Below, piece by piece: positions 53,121 through 61,330 of a stretch of DNA of 64,000 nucleotides. The notes beneath the pieces are model-generated. The model saw only the letters and a list, made by a program, of their open reading frames with translations, was not told where the DNA came from and did no database searches. This DNA is from Castellaniella ginsengisoli (GTDB taxonomy: Bacteria > Pseudomonadota > Gammaproteobacteria > Burkholderiales > Burkholderiaceae_B), in assembly GCF_039523235.1 (NCBI RefSeq), contig NZ_BAAAEX010000008.1; one strand, given 5' to 3'. Each line of letters begins with the position of its first letter. Within the stretch, counting starts at the first letter, position 1. Position numbers and translations under genes: made by a program.

Positions 53121-54536
53121 TCAGCGGAAACCGCCCCGGCCGAATCCGCCCAGACCCTTCATCCCGCCCATGGCGCGCATCATCTTCGCCATGCCGCCTT
53201 TTTTCATCTGCTTCATCATGCCCTGCATCTGCTCGAACTGCTTGAGCAGGCGGTTGACCTCTTGCACCGGAACGCCCGACCCCGTGGCGATGCGGCGCTT
53301 GCGCGAAGCCTTGATGAGCTCGGGCTTGGCGCGTTCCAGCGGCGTCATGGAATTCAGGATGCCTTCCGTGCGGGCCAGTTGCTTTTCCGCCTGACCGCCC
53401 TGCACCTGCGAGGCCGCCTGGGCGAACTGGGCCGGCAGCTTTTCCAGCAGCGAGCCCATGTCGCCCAGCTTCTTCACTTGCTGCAGTTGGTCGCGGAAAT
53501 CGTTGAGATCGAAGCGTTCGCCGGACTTCATGCGCGCCGCAAGTTTTTGCGCTTCGGCGACGTCGATGTTCTTCTGCGCCTGCTCGACGAGCGACACGAT
53601 GTCGCCCATGCCCAGGATGCGCTGGGCCATGCGTTCGGGATGGAAGGGCTCCAGGCCATCGAGCTTTTCGGACACGCCGACGAACTTCAACGGCTTGCCG
53701 GTGATCTGACGCACCGACAGCGCCGCGCCGCCGCGCGCATCGCCGTCCAGCTTGGTCATCACCACGCCGGTGAGCGGCAATGCCTCGGAAAACGCGCGCG
53801 CCACATTGACCGCGTCCTGGCCCTGCATGGCATCCACCACGAACAGCGTCTCGATGGGCGAGAGCAGTTCGTGCAGGGCGCGGATCTCGTCCATCATGGC
53901 CTGGTCGATGCCCAGGCGGCCGGCCGTATCGACGATCAGCACGTCGTAGTGATGGCGCTTGGCGTGGTCCAGCGCATGGCGGGCGATATCCTGCGGCTTT
54001 TGCGTGGGTTCGGTCGGCAGGAAATCCACCTCCACCTGCGCAGCCACGGTCTTCAACTGATCGATGGCCGCCGGGCGGTAGACGTCGGCGCTGACCACCA
54101 GCACCTTTTTACGGCCGGTCTTGCGGCCATGCTGGACGTGGTTGCCCTCGGACAGCCATTTGGCCAGCTTGCCGGTGGTGGTGGTCTTGCCCGCGCCCTG
54201 CAGGCCGGCCATCAGGATCACCGCCGGGGGCTGCGCCGCCAGGGACAGCTCGCCCGCCTCGGCGCCCAGGTCGCCGCCCATCAGGGCGGTCAGCTCTTTG
54301 TGCACCACCCCGACCAGCGCCTGGCCGGGGTTCAGGCTGCCGGCGACCTCTTGCCCCAAGGCGGATTCCTTGACCCGCGCCACGAAATCGCGCACCACCG
54401 GCAGCGCCACATCGGCCTCCAACAGCGCCAAACGCACCTCGCGCAGCATCTCCTGGGTGTTGGCCTCGGTCAGGCGGGCCTCGCCGCGCATGGTCTTGAC
54501 GATGCGCGACAGGCGGGAAGTCAGGTTATCGAGCAT
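53121..54536 (-). CDS. ffh: Signal recognition particle protein Ffh (SRP54)
   Basis: 471 residues from ATG 54536 (MLDNLTSRLSRIVKTMRGEAR). The N domain is followed by a GTPase G domain with GLQGAGKTTTTGKLA, DTAGRLGID, TKLDGDARGGAAL and a Met-rich M domain (EQMQGMMKQMKKGGMAKMM) that binds 4.5S RNA and signal peptides. It targets nascent membrane proteins to FtsY. An in-frame ATG at 54644 is rejected because it precedes the conserved start. Confidence 0.97.
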   Translation of the reverse strand: MLDNLTSRLSRIVKTMRGEARLTEANTQEMLREVRLALLEADVALPVVRDFVARVKESALGQEVAGSLNPGQALVGVVHKELTALMGGDLGAEAGELSLAAQPPAVILMAGLQGAGKTTTTGKLAKWLSEGNHVQHGRKTGRKKVLVVSADVYRPAAIDQLKTVAAQVEVDFLPTEPTQKPQDIARHALDHAKRHHYDVLIVDTAGRLGIDQAMMDEIRALHELLSPIETLFVVDAMQGQDAVNVARAFSEALPLTGVVMTKLDGDARGGAALSVRQITGKPLKFVGVSEKLDGLEPFHPERMAQRILGMGDIVSLVEQAQKNIDVAEAQKLAARMKSGERFDLNDFRDQLQQVKKLGDMGSLLEKLPAQFAQAASQVQGGQAEKQLARTEGILNSMTPLERAKPELIKASRKRRIATGSGVPVQEVNRLLKQFEQMQGMMKQMKKGGMAKMMRAMGGMKGLGGFGRGGFR

Positions 54537-54630
54537 GATGCCGTATCCGTAAAACTGGTTGATCCGTCGGCCTGCGCATAAAATGGATGCTTTTGGGGCG
54601 CGGCCTTGCGCGCCGGACACCGATAGGACT

Positions 54631-55482
54631 ATGTCAGTCAGCATTGTATTTCACTTGCTCGCCGCGCTGGCCTACGCCGTACTGGGCATCGCCCTGTGGC
54701 GCCCCATCGCCCGGGCGAGCGACGTGCGCCCCACCGGCACCCTCGGCCGCAGTTGCCTGCTGGGGGCCATCGCCCTGCACGGCATCGGCCTGGCCGCCGC
54801 CATCATCGTGCCCGCGGGCCTGCACCTGGGCTGGGCGCTGGCCTTGTCCACCGCCCTCTGGCTGGGCATGATCGTGTTCTGGGTCGAGAACTTCCTGCTG
54901 CGCCTGGACAACGTCCTGCTCCTGCTGCTGCCCGCCGCCGCCATGGTCAGCCTGCTGGCCGCCCTGTTCCCCCACGGCCACCTGGTGCCCCACGCCAGCA
55001 ACGACTGGCTGCGCATCCACCTGCTGATCGCCATGACGGCCTACGGCCTGATCACCGTCGCCGCGCTGCACGCCATGCTGATGACCGTGCTGGACCGCCA
55101 CCTGCACCGCCCCATCGAATCCGCCGGGCAGCAAGGCGCGATCGGCCGCGCCATGGGCGCCATGCCGCCGCTGCTCACGCTCGAACAACTGCTGTTCCGC
55201 CTGATCTGGATCGGCTTCGGCGTGCTGACGCTGACCGTCCTGACCGGCATCGCCGTGTCCCTGCGCCTGGGCGGCCACGCCCTGCCCATGGATCACAAGA
55301 CCGTTTTCACTCTGCTGTCCTGGGCCACCTTCGGCGTGCTGCTGGCGGGGCGCCACATCCAGGGCTGGCGCGGCCGCGTCGCCCTGCGCTGGACGCTGGC
55401 CGGCTTCGCCTTCCTGCTGCTGTCCTACACGGGCAGCCGGTTCGTCCTGGAAGTCATCCTGCAACGAGGCACTCTTGGGTAA
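54631..55482 (+). CDS. CcsA/YpjD-like inner-membrane protein
   Basis: 283 residues, nearly all hydrophobic, with about eight helices. The C-terminal half has WIGFGVLTLTVLTGIAVS, DHKTVFTLLSWATFGVLLAGRH and WRGRVALRWTLAGFAFLLLSYTGS, which is the cytochrome c assembly (CcsA) domain as in YpjD. It is divergent from ffh, the usual neighbour in proteobacteria. Its cytochrome role is by family resemblance; YpjD proteins are often outside cytochrome loci. Confidence 0.83.
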   Translation: MSVSIVFHLLAALAYAVLGIALWRPIARASDVRPTGTLGRSCLLGAIALHGIGLAAAIIVPAGLHLGWALALSTALWLGMIVFWVENFLLRLDNVLLLLLPAAAMVSLLAALFPHGHLVPHASNDWLRIHLLIAMTAYGLITVAALHAMLMTVLDRHLHRPIESAGQQGAIGRAMGAMPPLLTLEQLLFRLIWIGFGVLTLTVLTGIAVSLRLGGHALPMDHKTVFTLLSWATFGVLLAGRHIQGWRGRVALRWTLAGFAFLLLSYTGSRFVLEVILQRGTLG

Positions 55483-55723
55483 ATTCCTGCTTTGGGCGGT
55501 CATCATCCTGGCCGTCCTGTTCGTCTCCCGCGTCCTGAGCCACCAGAAGGCCCACGCCCGCCAAGCCGCCGCCCGACGCCAGGCCGCCGACGCCAAGGCC
55601 GCCTCCGAAGCCATGGTGCGCTGCGCCCACTGCCGCATCTACCTGCCCCGGTCCGAGGCCTACCAGAGCCAGGGCAAGACCTGGTGCAGCGCGGAACACG
55701 CCCGGCTGGGCCTGGATCAATAA
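55475..55723 (+). CDS. PP0621-family small membrane protein
   Basis: 82 residues from a TTG at 55475 that overlaps the previous gene by 8 bp. One N-terminal helix (FLLWAVIILAVLFVSRVL) and a basic stretch precede a C-terminal Cys-rich segment MVRCAHCRIYLPRSEA...GKTWCSAEH, a likely zinc-binding knuckle. Function unknown. It is immediately followed by ampD and forms a chain of three coupled genes. Confidence 0.8.
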   Translation: MGKFLLWAVIILAVLFVSRVLSHQKAHARQAAARRQAADAKAASEAMVRCAHCRIYLPRSEAYQSQGKTWCSAEHARLGLDQ

Positions 55724-56344
55724 ATGCCCGCGCACGAGCCCCGGCCCGGACTGCCCCTGCGCATCGAGCCGGACGGCTGGCTGGCCGACGGCCCCGGTCT
55801 CCTGCGCCGCCCTTCTCCCAACCACGACGCGCGGCCCGGCGACGAAGCCCCCTACTTGCTGGTGATCCACAACATCAGCCTGCCGCCCGGCATCTTCACG
55901 GGCGACGCCATCATCGATTTCTTCCAGAACCGCCTGGACTTCGCATCCCACCCCTGGTTCGAGAACATCCGCGACCTGCGGGTCTCCGCCCATTTCCTGA
56001 TCCGCCGCGACGGGACTATCGTGCAATTCGTGCCCACGGTGCTGCGCGCCTGGCATGCCGGCGCCTCGTCCTTCGAAGGCCGCGAGCGCTGCAACGATTT
56101 TTCCATCGGCATCGAACTGGAAGGCACGGACACGCTGGCCTATACGGACGCGCAATATGGGCGGCTGGATGCGCTGGCAACGGCAATCCGCGCCCGGCAT
56201 CCGATCCGGGCCGTGCGGGGGCACGAGCATATCGCACCCGGCCGCAAGACGGATCCCGGCGCGTCGTTCGATTGGAAACGGTTCGAACAAGGAGCAGACG
56301 GCCATGAAACCACGCATCACCGTCATCACCCTGGGGGTCGATGA
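55724..56344 (+). CDS. ampD: 1,6-anhydro-MurNAc-L-alanine amidase AmpD
   Basis: 206 residues. Zinc ligands are His49 (LLVIHNIS), His167 and Asp177 (RGHEHIAPGRKTDPG). It cleaves recycled anhydro-muropeptides in the cytoplasm, and its loss induces AmpC-type beta-lactamases in species with AmpR. The ATG directly follows the upstream stop. A His-rich tail (GHETTHHRHHPGGR) results from a 41-bp overlap with the next gene and extends beyond the usual end. Confidence 0.93.
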   Translation: MPAHEPRPGLPLRIEPDGWLADGPGLLRRPSPNHDARPGDEAPYLLVIHNISLPPGIFTGDAIIDFFQNRLDFASHPWFENIRDLRVSAHFLIRRDGTIVQFVPTVLRAWHAGASSFEGRERCNDFSIGIELEGTDTLAYTDAQYGRLDALATAIRARHPIRAVRGHEHIAPGRKTDPGASFDWKRFEQGADGHETTHHRHHPGGR

Positions 56345-56726
56345 CCTGGAGCGGTCCCTGCGGTTCTACCGCGACGGCCTGGGGCTGGCGACCGAAGGCA
56401 TCATCGGAAAAGAATTCGAAAACGGCGCGGTTGCGTTTTTTGACCTGCAACCAGGCTTGAAACTGGCCGTGTGGCCGCGCACCAGCCTGGCGAAGGACTC
56501 AGGCTTGCCGCCAGGGCCGGCCAGCGCCACGGAATTCAGCCTGGGCCACAACGTGTCGTCCGTTGCCGACGTGGATGAGGTCATGGCGCAAGCCGCCGCG
56601 GCGGGGGCCAAGATCGTGAAAGCGGCGCAAGAGACGTTCTGGGGCGGGTACGCGGGATATTTCCAGGACCCGGACGGGCATCTGTGGGAGGTGGTTTGGA
56701 ATCCGGGGTTGGCGGTTGAGGAGTGA
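56304..56726 (+). CDS. VOC-superfamily protein
   Basis: 140 residues in one glyoxalase-like fold: ITVITLGVDDLERSLRFYRDGLG and YFQDPDGHLWEVVWNP. It begins inside the ampD 3' end with AGGAG ten bases before the ATG. It belongs to an uncharacterised VOC branch common in soil bacteria. Substrate unknown. It is the last core gene before the AT-richer accessory block. Confidence 0.82.
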   Translation: MKPRITVITLGVDDLERSLRFYRDGLGLATEGIIGKEFENGAVAFFDLQPGLKLAVWPRTSLAKDSGLPPGPASATEFSLGHNVSSVADVDEVMAQAAAAGAKIVKAAQETFWGGYAGYFQDPDGHLWEVVWNPGLAVEE

Positions 56727-56760
56727 CGAGAAGCGCAATGGCTGTTGAGGGTGGAGTGGT

Positions 56761-56800
56761 CGTTCGCTAATGTCAGCTTGCGGCCAGAAGCAGTCATTGC
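56761..56800 (-). repeat. Dispersed repeat copy A (CTTCTGGCCG type)
   Basis: Read on the minus strand it contains ATGACTGCTTCTGGCCG followed by CAAGCTGACATTAGCG. It is related to copies at 58728-58795 and 59510-59540 and abuts the 3' end of the HEPN-like gene. Confidence 0.5.
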
Positions 56801-58590
56801 TACTCGTCCGAGTCATCAGTCTCGCCGAACAAGAGTTTCCCTATGTGCCAAATCGATCGCCCAACGTTGTGGATGAGTTGTTCTCCTTGCCGCAATGGCG
56901 AGTTCTCTTCATCGACGCCCGCGAGTTTGATCGCGTCTGTTACCTTTGAGCCAGTAGGGTGTGCATCTCCCACTCGCATATCATAAGCACCGGCAATCTC
57001 AGCAAATACTCGCCTAGCTTTGTCGTCTCCAATTTTCTCAGCCAAAATACTTTGGAGCAACCTGTTTGAGCCGAGCTTGGCTTTCTCTTGGTGTGTAGAA
57101 AGCTTGCGTAGCTCGGTTATGTTGAGCCTGTCCGAGAACACGCGAATTATATCCTTGGCTAACCTGAGTAGGGACGCTCTGTCTTTGCTTGCAAACCTGG
57201 ATATTTGCTGCCCTGCTTCGGAGTCATCAATATCATGGTTGAACAAAGATATTTCGTATTTATGCCTGAAGCCGTCCTCCAAAAGCCTCATGCTTCCAAA
57301 AAACATTTCTTCAACCGCATATGTGGATGCCGGCTTCGCCCTCACCTGCGCGTCCAGCAGCTCACTTGAAACCTTTCCTTCGGGAGCTACGTTATGCCCC
57401 GCCCAAACATGCTGCTCCCATGAGGGGAGTCGCGCGATGTCATAAGCATATACGGTGATAAGATCCGAACTATTTATCCCGAAATGAGTTTTATATCCTG
57501 ACGTGGAATTAATAGCTCCAGTTTCAGCCGTGTACCACGCCAACTTAAATCCTCGGCTATTCAGAAGCTCATTCACGACGTTGGCCCGAAACCATAGCCA
57601 GCGGCCTATGTCCTCGTTATCAAGCTCTGCTGATCTCATTCGCGTTCCATCGGTTTCCACGATGAATTGCGGGAGGTTCGGATCTGCATCTCCACGAACG
57701 CGTAGGCTTTTTGATTGATGGTCTATCCATTCTTCACGCCAAAACTCCCCCTCTACTCGTACACCTTTATAGCCTCCACGATGTCCCTTTGAACTTTCAT
57801 GGTCAGTGTTCGAGTCGTTCTCAGGACCCATCACAGGGGCGTCTTCATCCTCATCTACGTCCGTTCGCCAGGCTCGAAACATCGCCCAGCTTCCTCCAAA
57901 GACGTCATCAAGCCTGCGAACGATTAGGGTGAATTTTCCATTATCTCTTTCCTCAGTGTGAGGCTGCAAATTTGAATATGCGCTGTCCTCAAATACGGGG
58001 ACGTTTTCTACCCTCTGTCGGTAGTATGCAAGGCGGAGCGACAGATTTCTGGCCGCTAGATAGTCGAGTAAAAATTCTCTTTTTATTTCTATCTGACGAT
58101 GCTCACCATCTTCACTTACTGTCTCGCGAGCTACCACAACGAAATTTTCTTCAGGTCTGACCCAGTTATCCCCCTCTTTGACCAAGTGCAGCGCGACTAC
58201 CAAATCAGGGCTCAGTATCCATTTTCTGCCACCGACAACAGGTTGCGGGTGCTCATAAACTAGATTGACACCTATTGGTTCTTTATCGTTGTATTGATAT
58301 TGATCAATGGACGCATAATATCCATCTTCGTATGCATAAGGCGCGACCGTGTGCCCAATGCCTATGTCGCTCCATCCAAGACGTTCCTCAACCAGCTGGC
58401 GATGCTCTGACGGGAATGCAGCGGAGCCACAGCCGAAATATTCACTGACATAGCCTACTTCTTTTAGATCCCCTTTCTTGCTCTCAACTGACGCTCTCAA
58501 AGGAACCCACGCCGCGTTAGAAAATACCCTGCGGGTTTCCTTGGTCTGTAGAATCCATTCTTCACTCATGGTCGAATTTCCGTTATTCAT
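56800..58590 (-). CDS. Large unrecognised protein with HEPN-like C-terminus (candidate defence gene)
   Basis: 596 residues, visibly more AT-rich than the surrounding chromosome. The first 450 residues are unlike anything I can name: an ordered soluble protein with WILSPDLVVALHLVKEGDNW, EFWREEWIDHQSKSLRVRGD and an acidic stretch DVDEDEDAPV. The C-terminus has AEIAGAYDMRVGDAHPTGSK, an R-x4-H pattern like HEPN ribonucleases, then SPLRQGEQLIHNVGRSIWHI. A single-gene abortive-infection or nuclease function is inferred from the HEPN-like motif and the accessory setting. It is probably a recent acquisition. Confidence 0.65.
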   Translation of the reverse strand: MNNGNSTMSEEWILQTKETRRVFSNAAWVPLRASVESKKGDLKEVGYVSEYFGCGSAAFPSEHRQLVEERLGWSDIGIGHTVAPYAYEDGYYASIDQYQYNDKEPIGVNLVYEHPQPVVGGRKWILSPDLVVALHLVKEGDNWVRPEENFVVVARETVSEDGEHRQIEIKREFLLDYLAARNLSLRLAYYRQRVENVPVFEDSAYSNLQPHTEERDNGKFTLIVRRLDDVFGGSWAMFRAWRTDVDEDEDAPVMGPENDSNTDHESSKGHRGGYKGVRVEGEFWREEWIDHQSKSLRVRGDADPNLPQFIVETDGTRMRSAELDNEDIGRWLWFRANVVNELLNSRGFKLAWYTAETGAINSTSGYKTHFGINSSDLITVYAYDIARLPSWEQHVWAGHNVAPEGKVSSELLDAQVRAKPASTYAVEEMFFGSMRLLEDGFRHKYEISLFNHDIDDSEAGQQISRFASKDRASLLRLAKDIIRVFSDRLNITELRKLSTHQEKAKLGSNRLLQSILAEKIGDDKARRVFAEIAGAYDMRVGDAHPTGSKVTDAIKLAGVDEENSPLRQGEQLIHNVGRSIWHIGKLLFGETDDSDE

Positions 58591-58727
58591 GACAGCATGC
58601 TGGGATTAAGCAATGGCCTTCGCTTGAGGCCCTCGACAGGATGGTTTACGCGAGCTGGCAGATCAACAGGGCCATCTCTGGATGTCGCAAATGTCAATGA
58701 TAAATCGCCCCTAATTTCGTAGTCACT

Positions 58728-58795
58728 CGATGACAGCTTCGGGTCGAAAGCAGTCAGCCGCGACCGGCGGTTTTCGACCCTAAGCGGTAGTTGGT
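58728..58795. repeat. Dispersed repeat copies B1 and B2 (inverted pair)
   Basis: CGATGACAGCTTCGGGTCGAA (58728-58748) continues into AGCAGTCAGCC, and an inverted relative CGGTTTTCGACCCTAAGCGG occupies 58769-58788. Both belong to the same family as copies A and C. They lie upstream of the HEPN-like gene. Confidence 0.5.
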
Positions 58796-58829
58796 TGTTT
58801 TTGAAAGCGGACGTTTAACCTAGAGATCA

Positions 58830-58862
58830 CGGGCCTTGCGCGGCTTTTCGCGCAAGGCCCGT
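58830..58862. repeat. Long perfect hairpin CGGGCCTTGCGCG/CGCGCAAGGCCCG
   Basis: A 13-bp GC-rich stem with a short T-rich loop lies 20 bp past the end of the small membrane gene. On the minus strand no T-run follows, so it is a weak terminator candidate; it could equally be a REP-like element. Confidence 0.5.
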
Positions 58863-58882
58863 GTGCACCGCAGGGTTATGTT

Positions 58883-59323
58883 TCACATGCCCGAGATTTT
58901 GAGTTCAATTTCTCGCTCATGACTTGAGGGGGCAATCTTCAGATCGCAATTACCAAGTGATGCCCTTACAGGCCAAGCCATGTCGTCGCCAACAACTTGG
59001 ATTGACAGCAACTCGTTCGGAAACGTTATGGGAAAGACGAGAGGAAGCTTTTCAATCCCTGGAGCTATCACCAGCTTGAGGTTCTGAACAAGCAATCCAT
59101 TCGAGTAGAGCTTGTAATAGGCCGTTTCGTTCTTTATGGCGAGCGATGCCGCGTTTGCCTTTGGCCCTTCCCCCTCTTTCACCAGCTTGACCTGAAGTTT
59201 GACCCCCAACATCTCAATGGCAAATTCGGTGAGCTTGCTTCTGTAATAGAACAGCAGAGCGAAGATCAGAACGGGCCAAGCCAGCGCCTGCGTCATGCTG
59301 TTAATGAATTCAAGCAGAGTCAT
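58883..59323 (-). CDS. Small membrane-anchored hypothetical protein
   Basis: 146 residues. One N-terminal helix (ALAWPVLIFALLFYYRSKL) is followed by a soluble domain (KLQVKLVKEGEGPKANAASL, LKLVIAPGIEKLPLVFPITF). It resembles no family I can name. It shares the AT-richer composition and the bracketing repeats with the HEPN-like gene and may be part of the same insertion. Whether they form one system is unclear, since 292 bp separate them. Confidence 0.6.
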   Translation of the reverse strand: MTLLEFINSMTQALAWPVLIFALLFYYRSKLTEFAIEMLGVKLQVKLVKEGEGPKANAASLAIKNETAYYKLYSNGLLVQNLKLVIAPGIEKLPLVFPITFPNELLSIQVVGDDMAWPVRASLGNCDLKIAPSSHEREIELKISGM

Positions 59324-59590
59324 GGCGTGCTTCCTGAAACATAACAGTTATTCACGAGCAAAACTGTCCGGGGCATTACTAATAATGCGGACATGATTGG
59401 ATCGCCTCTAAGGTTTTGAATGACATTGAGATTATCCGATACCGGTCTCCTTATCAATCTGCAATCATACGGACAGAGCCAACGTCCGCTATACGACGCT
59501 TTAGTAAGAGACCGCTCCTGGCCGATAGCCGCCCTCTCTCCTTGAACAATAATCATAAACCTCCCACAACCCCCACCAGCACCCGACCCC
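59324..59590. other. 267-bp intergenic stretch, AT-rich junction
   Basis: No gene recognised. The left part is AT-rich like the accessory block; the right part returns to chromosomal composition and holds repeat copy C (59510-59540). It marks the likely right boundary of the accessory insertion. Confidence 0.45.
59510..59540 (+). repeat. Dispersed repeat copy C
   Basis: AGACCGCTCCTGGCCGATAG continues into CCGCCCTCTCT. It shares the CTGGCCG core and the GACCGCT lead with copy A on the other side of the accessory block. Confidence 0.5.
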
Positions 59591-60415
59591 ATGCCCACCC
59601 AAAAATCAGAAACCTTCCGTGCCCTCCACCACGCCCCCCGCGCCTTCATCCTCCCCAACCCCTGGGATATCGGCACGGCGAAACTGCTGGCGGGCATGGG
59701 CTTCCAGGCCCTGGCGACCACCAGCGCGGGCTACGCCTACACCCGGGGCCTGTCCGACTACCAGGTCGGCCGGGATCAGATGCTGGCACACATCAAAGAG
59801 CTGGCGGCGGCTACCGACCTGCCCGTCAGCGCGGATATGGAAAGCGGCTATGCCGACACGCTGGACGGCATCGCGGAAACCTACAGGCTGACGGCGCAGG
59901 CGGGGGCGGTGGGCGCCTCCATCGAAGACGCCACGGGCCGGGCGGACGACCCGATCTTCGATCTGGCCGAGGCGGTGGACCGCGTAACGGCGGCGGTCGA
60001 GGCGGTGCGGGCGCTGCCCGCCCCCTTCACGCTGACGGCGCGCGCGGAAAACCATCTGCATGGGCGGTCCGACTTGAACGACACGATCCGCCGCCTGCAG
60101 GCGTATCAAGAGGCGGGGGCCGACGTGCTCTACGCGCCGGGGCTGCGCACGCGGGAAGAAATCCAGGCCGTGGTGAGTTCGGTGGACAGGCCGGTGAACG
60201 TGCTGATGGGGGCGCCCGGCCTGCGGCTTTCCGTGGACGAGTTGTCGGAGATGGGCGTCAAGCGCATCAGCGTGGGCAGCGCGCTCAGCCGCGCGGCGTT
60301 CGGCGCGTTCCTGCGCGCCGGCCGCGAAATGGCCGAGCGCGGCACGTTCACGTTCGGGGAGGACGCGGTCAGCTACGCGGACATGGCCCGGCTGCTTGAC
60401 CCCCGCCCGTCATGA
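59591..60415 (+). CDS. Isocitrate lyase/PEP mutase-family protein
   Basis: 274 residues in a TIM barrel: FILPNPWDIGTAKLLAGMGF, LPVSADMESGYAD, GAVGASIEDATG, LTARAENHLHGR and GVKRISVGSALSR. The family includes PEP mutase, 2-methylisocitrate lyase and oxaloacetate decarboxylase-like enzymes that cleave or form C-C or P-C bonds with Mg. The ISIEDATG-type loop is intact, so it is likely active, but the substrate cannot be read. Single gene. Confidence 0.88.
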   Translation: MPTQKSETFRALHHAPRAFILPNPWDIGTAKLLAGMGFQALATTSAGYAYTRGLSDYQVGRDQMLAHIKELAAATDLPVSADMESGYADTLDGIAETYRLTAQAGAVGASIEDATGRADDPIFDLAEAVDRVTAAVEAVRALPAPFTLTARAENHLHGRSDLNDTIRRLQAYQEAGADVLYAPGLRTREEIQAVVSSVDRPVNVLMGAPGLRLSVDELSEMGVKRISVGSALSRAAFGAFLRAGREMAERGTFTFGEDAVSYADMARLLDPRPS

Positions 60416-60506
60416 CGCGGGCGGCGTGGGATGGGCGCCACAGCAGGATGGCTTCGCTCAGGCCCAGGCGGTAAAATAGAACATTCCTTTTGAATCAGTC
60501 ATTTTC

Positions 60507-60695
60507 ATGTCCAATCAGCGCATGCATCAACCTCCGAGCCAGGAAGCCATCTTGCGTGCCGTGGCCAGTTCCACGGCCATCGAAACGGGGCAACGCATCG
60601 CTGATATCGAAGCCAAGCTGCGCAGCGGGGATAGCCATCTTCCCCAGGTTTCCCTGGCGGCGCTCAGCCGCCCCGCCCAGCCAGCGCAACGCTGA
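60507..60695 (+). CDS. Small antitoxin-like protein convergent with fic
   Basis: 62 residues, MSNQRMHQPPSQEAILRAVA followed by SSTAIETGQRIADIEAKLRS. Ser22-x3-Glu26 resembles the inhibitory (S/T)xxxE(G/N) helix of FicA/VbhA antitoxins, with Thr27 in place of Gly/Asn. It ends 32 bp inside the convergent fic gene. A TAAAAT -10 candidate lies at about 60472. It is normally expected upstream and on the same strand; here it is opposite. Function is inferred. Confidence 0.5.
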   Translation: MSNQRMHQPPSQEAILRAVASSTAIETGQRIADIEAKLRSGDSHLPQVSLAALSRPAQPAQR

Positions 60696-61290
60696 CCAAT
60701 GCGCGCATGGGCGCATAGTTCATGCCCACGCCGCACTGGATCGCGGTGAAATACGCGGCCTTGTCCGCATCCCATCGGCTGTAATCCAGCGGGCCATGTC
60801 CGGCCTGCACGGCCATCACGTCCGCCAGAAGGCGCGACAGGCGTCCGTTGCCTTCACGAAACGGATGGATCAGGATCAGTTCGACATGGCAGACGGCGAT
60901 GGCTTCGGTCAGGGCGTCTTCATCAATGTCATGGCAAGGGGTATGGCGGTGCAGGTATTGCCGCTCGAACGTCTCCAGCAATCGGGGAATCTGCCTGGCG
61001 GCGGCGAAATGAAAGCCGTCCTTGCTCATGTTCACTGACCGGGGATGCCTGGCCCAGTCGTACAGATTGCCCAGCCACTGGTGATGCCATCCCATCAGGT
61101 CGGCCACGTCCAGCCGCCGATTGGGGAACTGCTCCCGCATCATCCGCTCGTAGAGCCGCAGCAGCAGTCTCGTCTCGAGTTCGTCCATCACCGCCGGATC
61201 CGTGATGCCCGGCCGATTCCGCAGCACCAGATCGTTCGATCCGGGCTGGCTTTCAGCCTGCGAGCCGGTGGCTTGATAGCGGTTGGCCAT
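60664..61290 (-). CDS. Fic/DOC-family protein
   Basis: 208 residues with the intact active-site motif HPFREGNGR (His142), so AMP transfer to a target protein is plausible. No (S/T)xxxE(G/N) inhibitory helix is found in its N-terminus, which fits a class I Fic that needs a separate antitoxin. The best candidate is the convergent 62-codon gene. The start is MANRYQATGSQ. The target is unknown. Confidence 0.86.
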   Translation of the reverse strand: MANRYQATGSQAESQPGSNDLVLRNRPGITDPAVMDELETRLLLRLYERMMREQFPNRRLDVADLMGWHHQWLGNLYDWARHPRSVNMSKDGFHFAAARQIPRLLETFERQYLHRHTPCHDIDEDALTEAIAVCHVELILIHPFREGNGRLSRLLADVMAVQAGHGPLDYSRWDADKAAYFTAIQCGVGMNYAPMRALVSVALAGRGG

Positions 61291-61330
61291 GGCCGTGCCC
61301 CACTGATGGAGGGGTTCGGAGGGCCGCCCC

